Positions 56,511 through 64,000 of a stretch of 64,000 bases of DNA are shown in pieces (the first letter of the stretch is position 1; the number at the start of each line of letters is the position of its first letter). Location of the stretch: positions 42,483,139 to 42,547,138 of the forward strand of contig NC_037094.1 of the NCBI RefSeq assembly GCF_002994745.2, given 5' to 3'. The translations under genes were made by a program, and so were the position numbers. Under the pieces are notes generated by a model. It worked only from the letters and a program-made list of their open reading frames with translations. It was not told the DNA's origin and did no database searches. This DNA comes from Rosa chinensis. Taxonomy: Eukaryota > Streptophyta > Magnoliopsida > Rosales > Rosaceae.

Positions 56511-58736
56511 ATGTCGAAGCCAAAGCTTGACTTTCCTACCCTTGACTCAACTGGCTCGAAATATCATAGTTGGGTCATGGATGTTGAGAACCATCTCACT
56601 TCAAAAGGGATCCTACCCATAATTCAAGCACCAAATCCTGCACTTATTTTTGAGCGTACGGCTACAAATAATGCCACCGCTCTCATCTTGATGAGACGCC
56701 ACATGGATAAATCACTCCGATTGGAGTACGTGGCAATCAAGGATGATAGAGAATTATGGGTAGCACTAGAAGAGCGATTTGGTAATGTCAAGGATACCCT
56801 CCTCCCCGACTTGAAAGTTCAATGGGGCTAGGGGTGGGTTCGGTTCGGTACCGGAGCTGCAAGCCCAAAACCACCTACCGTACTGGACTAGTTTGGTACA
56901 CGAAATCTCCTCCCATTACTGGCCACAGAAGTCAGTATACCAACATCTCGGTATACCGAGAGACTCGGTTGGTATCGGTTGGTTGGGCCTCCAACCGAGT
57001 TTATAAACAAGTGAACAAATCAATCACCTTACGAACACAAACTATGAACATAAATATCAAAGCAAACACCTTTCTGCACTCACCTTACGAACACACCACA
57101 AATTCTTGACGCAAACAATGTTCCCTATCACAAAAAGCTTGAATTAATGAACACCCAAATCACGAACAAAACCCTCCCAGAAACTAAAACTAACCCAAGA
57201 ACACACCTATACAAATTACAAACCAAATTCCACAAACCAGGTTCCAAAGCTCTGTTCCTGAGCCCACTTTGGATCTAAAAATGAGTTCTTTGGCAAACCG
57301 CCTACACAAAAACAGGAATCATATAAAGAAAAAGTAAAGATTACCTAGAAATGAAGACGTGTGAGGGAAAGAAGGCGCTGTGCACTGAGGAACTGAGGGA
57401 GAGGAATTGAGGGAGTGCCGAACTGAGGGAAGAGGAAGAAGATAAAGAAGAAAGAGAAAAAAAAAACTGAAGAAGAATGAGATAAAGAGGAGACCGAGAG
57501 TTGAGAAAGATTGACAAAAAAAAAACGAAGAAAAAAACAGAGAGAGTAAAGATAACGACGGGGAGAAGGTCGATCTTTAGCTTTTGGAGGAGGAGCAAAG
57601 GTGGGGTTGACTGGTTGAGGAAGAAGAAGAACAAGAAGAAGAAGTGAAGAAGAGAAAGAAGAAGAGAGAAGGAGAGGAATCTGGAATCGTGTGAGGTAGA
57701 GGAAATTTTATATTGCCAGTAGTTGAGTACCCACAGTCCCACACTATTAATAAAAACTAAAATAAATAATATTTATAAATTATATGGTACGGTACGGTAT
57801 ACCATTACCGTACCGTCTTCATGTAGTCGGTTCGGTACAACCGTACCGAGTTTTCGGTTACCGAGTTTTCGGCTACCAATTCAGTTGGCTCGGATCAGAT
57901 GCGGTTGGTACGGTTTGATTCGGGAGAATTTGCCAGCCCTAAATGGGGCAATCTACGATTCGCCGACTTCAAGTCTGTAGCTGAATATAATTAAGAAGTT
58001 CTTCGCCTCAAAACCATGTTGGGGTTCTGTGGACAACCTGTCACAGAGTAAGAGCTAATTGAGAAAACTCTCTCCACCTTCCCCGTCTCAACAATTTTGC
58101 TATCAAAGCAATATCGAACTGAATACAATACTGGACAGATCATGAGGTTTCATCAGCTAATTAATGTGATGTCTATAGCTGAAAAACATGATAATATCCT
58201 CGTGAGGAATTATAATTCAAGGCCTATCAGAACTAAGAGCGTTCATGAGGTGAATTATAGTAATGCACCCAAAGGCGAGCGGAACCCTAAAAATAAAGGA
58301 CACAACTGACGTTTTGATCCATATAACCGCCCTACAAAGGAAGGAAACCGCCAAAATGGAGCGGAAACACGTGGCAACAAAAGCCAACGTGGGAGAGGAG
58401 GACACAAGACCGCCGGCCAAAGGGGTGGCGCCATTGTCCAACAAGGACGTCAATGTCGTCCTCATGCACAAGATGCATCTCAATCCAAGGGAGGAAATCG
58501 TAATGATGCATGCCATAGATGTGGATCTATTGAACATTGGTTCAAGCAATGCAATGCAAGCAATCAACTAGCTGTACGTTACAAGGCATATAGAGACTTT
58601 AGAGAGCATGAAGCCTATCTTGCCAAAGAAGAAGAAGAAGATGGTGATGAAGCCAACGTCAATCTCACCATAGCGGACTTCAAATCTGACAAGGAATTGC
58701 ACAAGGATGCTGCAGATTTTGATTAGTATAGACCTT
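56511..58736 (+). pseudogene. Copia gag, split by a hAT element
   Basis: Gag opens at 56511 (MSKPKLDFPTLDSTGSKYH) and runs to RFGNVKDTLLPDLKVQW at 56828. The hAT element 56829-57941 and one target copy follow, and gag resumes at 57950 (NLRFADFKSVAEYN, stop). A zinc knuckle (CHRCGSIEHWFKQC) lies at about 58517-58558 and the acidic tail (EEEEDGDEANVNLTIADF) ends near 58726. Small frame changes occur between 57990 and 58500. Confidence 0.85.
56829..57941. mobile_element. Non-autonomous hAT-type transposon in Copia gag
   Basis: It is 1113 bp. The 8-bp duplication aatggggc is gag sequence (56821-56828, 57942-57949). Ends are TAGGGGTGGGTTCGG and the complement of ...GCCAGCCCTA. 'cggttcggtac' and 'ggtacggt' motifs fill both subterminal regions. 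The interior includes a purine-rich stretch (57420-57690). No transposase. It is related to 1075-2000 by its termini. Confidence 0.9.
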
Positions 58737-59109
58737 TATTTTTCCAAGAATTATGTAATGGCAATTATGCCTTAAATCAATAAAATGACTTATTATATTA
58801 ACTCTTTCCCCCTAGGCCTACTCAAGAGTAATTGTGATGTCTAGGCAAGGTTTGATATGAGAGAACGGTTTTAAAAGTGAGCAAAGCTCCACCAAAATCT
58901 CGCCTTACCTTACCTGGTCACAACCAAATTGAAATTACCGAACGGATTAAGTGAGTACGATTTGTCTACAGTTTGATTTTTATATTGGACTAGATTTTGG
59001 TCAAGAAACATTGATGTAATCATTGGCTATTATTAATAAAGTATCGATTTATTTTATTCAATGTCTTGGACATGTTTTTAATTTCGAACTTTATTATTTT
59101 TCAGTATGT

Positions 59110-62100
59110 TTCCCGGAGAGCTATAATGCCTCCTGGATAGTGCAACTACACATACCATCCTTCGAAATAGGCAGCTATTCCTATGGATGACACCTACTCG
59201 ATCTTCTGTGACTACGATGGCTGGATCATCTCAATTGATTCATGGTTGAGGACCAGCCCAATTTATGTTGCCAAATGGCACAATTTTGAATGTCACCGAA
59301 GCTCCTTATGCTCCTAGGGCAGGAAGAACCCTATTGAGCTTCAAAGATATAAAAGCCAATGGTTTTCATGAGGAAACACATTGTGAGAATTGACAAGAGT
59401 TCCTTCGCATCACCTCTAATGACTAGGGACATAAACGAGTATTAGAGAAACTTATGTGTCGATCTAGTGGATTGTATGCAACCAATATTCGAATAATTGA
59501 ATCCAATCGTATTATGAGAGATGATTTATGGGATTCCGACACATATAGGCTTTGGCATGACCATTTGGGACACCCAGGTCGTGATATGATGATCCGTATA
59601 TTAAAGACTTCACACGGACATCCTTTTTTCAAAACGAAAAGAAGTAAACATTGGATTTTGGACTCCTAAAGAGCCCTTGCGCCTCACGGAGCCGTTCACC
59701 CCCTAAAAGGACCATCCTTGGCCGGCGCCGCCGTCCCCCTGCGGCCTAAGAGTGGCTTTGACGCCACCAATGCTCTTTCGTCTCCAAATTTTACTTCTCA
59801 AGTCCTTTGTGACTTCGTGGCTCAACCAAAATCCTCATTGGTTGTTTCTAAGGCCCATCATTCGTTCTGCAAAGCCTGCTCTTTAGCAAAATTAGGATCG
59901 AGACCATCCTATGCAAAGGACACTAAAGAAAATATCCCATTCTTGCAAAGAATCCAAGGTGATATTTGTGGACCTATCCAACCAACTTGCGGACCATTTA
60001 GATACTTTATGGTGTTGGTTGATGCATCGACACAATGGTCACATGTCATGCTATTGTCCACAAGGACCGCTACATTTGCTAAACTCCTAGCACAAATAAT
60101 TAAGTTAAGGGCTCACCACCCTGATCATCCTATTAAGTCTATACGATTAGACAACGCTGGGGAGTTTACATCAAAAACTTTTGATGATTATTGCATGTCC
60201 ATTGGGATTGAAGTTGAACATCCAGTTCCTCATGTTCACACCCAAAATGGTCTCGCAGAAACCGCCGTTAAACGACTACAAATGGTCGCTAGGGCATTGG
60301 TAATGCGCACCAATCTCCCTATTTCTACTTGGGGCTATGCAATATTGCATGCAGCTGTGCTCATTCGTCTGCGACCCACTACCCATCAACCCTTTTCTGC
60401 GTCCCAGATGGTGACTGGGTATGAGCCTGATGTCTCACACTTACGCATATTTGGATGTGCAGTTTATGTGCCAATTACGCCACCACAGCGCACCAAAATG
60501 GGTCCTCAACGACGATTAGGCATTTATGTTAGATATGATTCTCCAACAATTGTCCGCTACATAGAACCCTTGACAGGCGATCTCTTTACCGCTAGATTTG
60601 AGGATTGTCACTTCGATGAGACAGTCTTCCCGTCGTTAAGGGGAGATAAGAACATAAATGTTCAACAGGAACGACAGGAATTGTCATGGTCTGTCCCCAC
60701 TCTGTCTCATCTTGATCCCTAAACCGCACAGTCCGAAATTGAAGTGTGGAGAATTCTCGATCTTCAGAACGTAGCAGAATCGATGCCTGATGCGTTTTTT
60801 AATATCGCTAAAGTGACGAGATCACACATACCTGCTACAAACGTATCTGCAAGGATTGATGTCCCTAAAACTAGAGGACATGACGCCATCTCAAGAGTAC
60901 CTGAGCATGGCGCCAACGTCCCCTCTCATAGTGATAGTGACGTTGTGGCTAGGCCCATGGCTCCTGCCAGGAAGCGCGGGAGGCCCATAGGTTCGATGGA
61001 TTCTTGCCCAAGAAAGAAAGCGAGTTGGGCACAAAATAATCTATTAATCATTGATGTAAATAATCCATCTCATGAGAATATTCCGGATTACAATTATGTC
61101 CAAGAGACATCATTGGGGGACGCTCCAATGTCAGAACCAATTCCAGAGAATAAAGAGATCTCCATGAATTACACTAGTGTACATGAGATGATGGATAGAA
61201 ATTCTATAGCAATTGATGATGCATTTGCATATCATGTTGCAAAAGGAATTATAGAATATGATGACGTCGAACCTTGCTCTGTAGAAGAATGTCAAAGAAG
61301 AGCGGATTGGCCTAAATGGAAAGATGTGATCCATGCTGAATTAGATTCACTAGCAAAGAGACAGGTATTTGGGCCTATAACGCAGACACCCCTAATGTAA
61401 AACCTGTTGGCCATAAATGGGTCTTTGTTAGAAAGCGTAATGAGAAAAATGAGGTGGTTAGATATAAAGCCCGCCTCATGGCGCAAGGTTTCTCACAACG
61501 CCCTGGAATCGACTACGAATAGACATATTCTCCAGTAATGGACGTTATAACGTTCCGCTCCCTTGTCAGTTTGGTAGTTTCCGAAAAACTTGACATGCAG
61601 CTTATGGATGTGGTTACAGCATATCTCTATGGGGATATAGATTCAGAGATATATATGAAGGTTCCAGATGGACTTCAATTACCCAAATTAAGTGGCTCTA
61701 AACCATGGAGCGCGTTTTCAATAAGATTAAAACACTCACTATATGGATTAAAACAATCCGGACGGATGTGGTATAACCGTCTAAGTGACTTCTTGATTGG
61801 GAAGGGATATATTAATAACGAAATATGCCCATGCGTATTCATTAAAAGAACAAGTTCCTGATTTGCAATCGTAGCAGTTTATATCGATGACATGAACCTA
61901 ATTGGAACTCTAGATGAGTTAAAGGAAACTGCTAAATACTTGAAATCCGAATTTAAGATGAAAGATCTTGGGAAAACACAGTTTTGTCTCGGTTTAGAAA
62001 TCGAGCACCGTAGTGATGGAATTTTGATCCATCAGTCTGCATATACTCAGAAAATTCTAAGGCGCTTTAATGAAGATAAAGCAAAGCCTGTGAGTACTCC

Positions 62101-62925
62101 CATGATTGGTCGCAGTCTTGAGCCTGGAAAAGATCCGTTTTGTCCAAAGGATGAGGACGAAGAATCATTAGAGGCCGAACTGCCCTACTTAAGTGTAATA
62201 TGCGCATTATTGTACTTAGCTCAATGCACAAGACCGGACATCTCCTTCGCAGTGAACTTGTTAGCTAGACATAGCTCTACACCAACACACCGCCATTGGA
62301 TTGGTGTAAAGACAATCTTTCGATACCTTAGAGGTACGATTGATTTGGGCCTATTCTATCCCTACAGAGAGAAAAGGAATGACGAAATTTTGGGATCGGA
62401 CCCCAAGAGGCAAAACGCCACCATTCAAGGTATTGTTGTCTGCCATGTTGTCGCCGCCGTCCAGAGTGGCCTGCCTCATCCTACTCCCCTCCATCAAAAC
62501 GACAATGATGTTTTGATGGGTTTTGCTGATGTAGGGTACCTCTCTGACCCTCACAAAGGTCGCTCCCAAACAGGTTATGTCTTTACCATGGGAAGCACTG
62601 CGATATCTTAGAGGTCTACAAAACAGACCCTTGTTGCTACTTCCTCAAATAATGCAGAGATTATTGCTCTACATGAAGCTGTACGTGAATGTATATGGCT
62701 AAGGTCTATAATTAGACATATTCAAAGAAGTTATGGTTTGAAATCTACCACAAATGAACCTACATGCATTTATGAGGATAATGCAGCTTGTATTGAACAA
62801 ATGAAGTTAGGTTTCATCAAGGACGACAACACCAAGCATATATCGCCTAAGTTCTTTTATAATCAGCAACAACAATCACTTCTAAAGATTGAAGTGAATC
62901 AAATCTGATCAGAGGATAATGTAGC
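59110..62925 (+). pseudogene. Copia pol: protease, integrase, reverse transcriptase, RNase H
   Basis: Protease DSATTHTIL is at about 59136. Gag-pre-integrase (YRLWHDHLGHPGRDMMIR) is at 59545. The integrase core at 59860-60330 includes QGDICGPIQP, RLDNAGEFTS and NGLAETAVKR. The RT runs from [18 protein letters not shown] (61310) through LMDVVTAYLYGDIDSEIYMK to VYIDDMNLIG (about 61875), where the usual box is YVDD, and LLYLAQCTRPDISFAVNLL. RNase H follows (FADVGYLSDPHKGRSQTGYV and on). Stops occur near 59400, 59430, 60721, 61519, 61861 and 62611, with a frame change near 61385. Confidence 0.9.
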
Positions 62926-63216
62926 GGACTTATTCACTAAGTCGTTACCTAAATCCACCTTCGAGAAACATGTGAAGAGCATCAGATCGAGAAAGTTATC
63001 CGAACTCCCACGATTATAGCAATCAGGGGGAGATATCGACATCAGGGGGGTTATGATGTCTACATGTTCGATCTCGAAGAGTAGAGGACGTGTTGTACTC
63101 TTTTTCTCCTCCTCGAGCGTGTTTTTATCCCACAGAGAGTTTTTCACTCGAGCAAGGTTTTTAACGAGGTAACGGATGAAGCGTCACCACTAAGTTTGAA
63201 GCGGCACAAGGGGGAG

Positions 63217-63432
63217 TGTTGAAGGAAAATAGACTTAGTGTGCCTTATCAAACTAGGAATAGTTTCATGGTTGTAATAGGAGAGAAGGTTCTAGAATTCC
63301 TAGTCCTACTCGGATTAGTTTTCCTTGTAATATTAGTATATGTTTGTAAGCCCTATATATAGGGCTCCTATTCTCAATAATCATACACACAATTCTCTCA
63401 TCAAATTCTCTCAAATATCATATTCTTAAACA
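63217..63432 (+). repeat. 3' LTR
   Basis: It is 216 bp, starts TGTTGAAGG right after the purine tract and ends CTTAAACA before the duplication aggct. Confidence 0.9.
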
Positions 63433-63437
63433 AGGCT

Positions 63438-64000
63438 CAATTTTTCTACAAGAAAATGAGAAAATGAGAAATTTGGAATTTGGAATTGGGAATCTTTAGT
63501 ATGCACTTGCTGGAGAAATTCTACAAGAAAATGAGAAATTGTCATTTCTGGCCTTGATGCAAATACTAATGTATAGTGTGGTTGAATTTGTAATTTTACG
63601 AAGGTAAGATGGACTGGGCTGGACTATACTATAGCATTGTGCTGTGTTCTGGAATCTGGCCTCAATTCTTTTTTTTTTTTTTTTTTTTTTTTTGCCAACG
63701 AAATAATAATCTCATATGGAAAACTTTGTTCAGCATTCCAATTCCAATATACAGTATCAGAATCCATACTTGGTTTTCCCGAATTTGGAGAATCAACTCA
63801 CCAATCTGTCATGATATTCAGAGCGCCAGAATTTGTGGAGGTAAGCTTTCTCCTTATACCCAAATTCAGATTCAATCATAGTTTTTCATATAAATTTGCT
63901 ACTTTCTAGAAGCAATTGTTGGTAGAACTTTATAAAGATTGAGTCTTGGCAAGTTCTTACTTTATTCTTTGTAATTGGAATTGTGATAGCACTACTTACC
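63438..64000. other. Right-hand edge, no defined gene
   Basis: A 'ttctacaagaaaatgagaaa' block occurs twice (about 63448 and 63520). A 25-T run is at 63669-63693. The open stretch after it ends 'gtggag|gtaagc' near 63840, a good plant splice donor consensus, so a plus-strand exon is possible, but I recognise no protein in it. Confidence 0.4.

Larger units (their letters stand above)
55501..63432 (+). mobile_element. Ty1/Copia LTR retrotransposon, with a hAT element in gag
   Basis: LTRs are at 55501-55718 and 63217-63432, starting TGTTGAAGG and ending CTTAAACA. The TSD aggct is at 55496-55500 and 63433-63437. The primer site CGTTATCAGCACGA at 55719 is shared with the minus-strand Copia at 28408. 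Coding order is Copia-type. Pol has a few stops and at least one shift. The purine tract (cacaagggggag) precedes the 3' LTR. LTRs differ at under ten sites. Confidence 0.92.

Noticed and set aside
57341..57742. Leu/Ser/Phe-rich 133-codon ORF
   Set aside because: It is the translation of a purine-rich tract inside the hAT element and mimics a membrane protein only through low complexity.

Overview
This is nuclear DNA of a flowering plant, most likely a woody or herbaceous eudicot. Rosaceae is my guess from the style of the repeats, but that is not proven here. The window holds one apparently intact host gene, one dead paralogue of it, and a dense nest of transposable elements covering roughly four fifths of the sequence. 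I see no rRNA or tRNA genes, no CRISPR and nothing prokaryotic.

Host genes. An intact two-exon leucine-rich-repeat receptor kinase of the MIK2-like class (LRR subfamily XII-type) lies on the minus strand at 4888-8998. A second member, also minus strand, runs from 55260 down to 36286 and is a pseudogene. It has several stops and frameshifts, a kinase-domain deletion filled with about 0.95 kb of foreign promoter-bearing DNA, and a 14.9-kb Copia insertion in its last exon. Bases 1-945 match the 5' flank of the intact gene, so a third member probably starts about 100 bp left of the window. This is therefore a receptor-kinase cluster.

Mobile DNA, left to right: a hAT-type element (1075-2000) carrying a piece of a SWIB-domain gene; two copies of a 1.9-kb non-autonomous LTR element (2041-3940, 19823-21718); a 421-bp MULE-type MITE (9672-10092); a 5'-truncated L1-type LINE on the minus strand (10304-19728), itself hit by two solo-LTR-like units and one inverted LTR chimera; a MULE (23412-27925) sitting at the end of a decayed Gypsy element and containing another long LTR-like unit; a minus-strand Copia element (28408-35108); a Tourist-type MITE (35184-35478); a plus-strand Copia element (36552-51434) whose 3' LTR holds a Pack-MULE with a bZIP60-like fragment, which holds a solo LTR, which holds a CACTA element; and a third Copia element (55501-63432) with a hAT element in its gag. 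For nearly every element I could read both termini and a matching target-site duplication, so most boundaries are given to the base.

How it fits together. Gene duplication made the receptor cluster. One copy was then lost through point mutations, a repair-like rearrangement and a Copia hit, while the surviving gene expanded its LRR domain by 144-bp tandem duplications. The nesting gives a strict order of events. Two DNA transposons carry fragments of unrelated host genes (SWIB-domain and bZIP60-like). The most unusual elements are the long TG...CA units with very short U3 regions, and a 1-kb element built from two inverted copies of their end.
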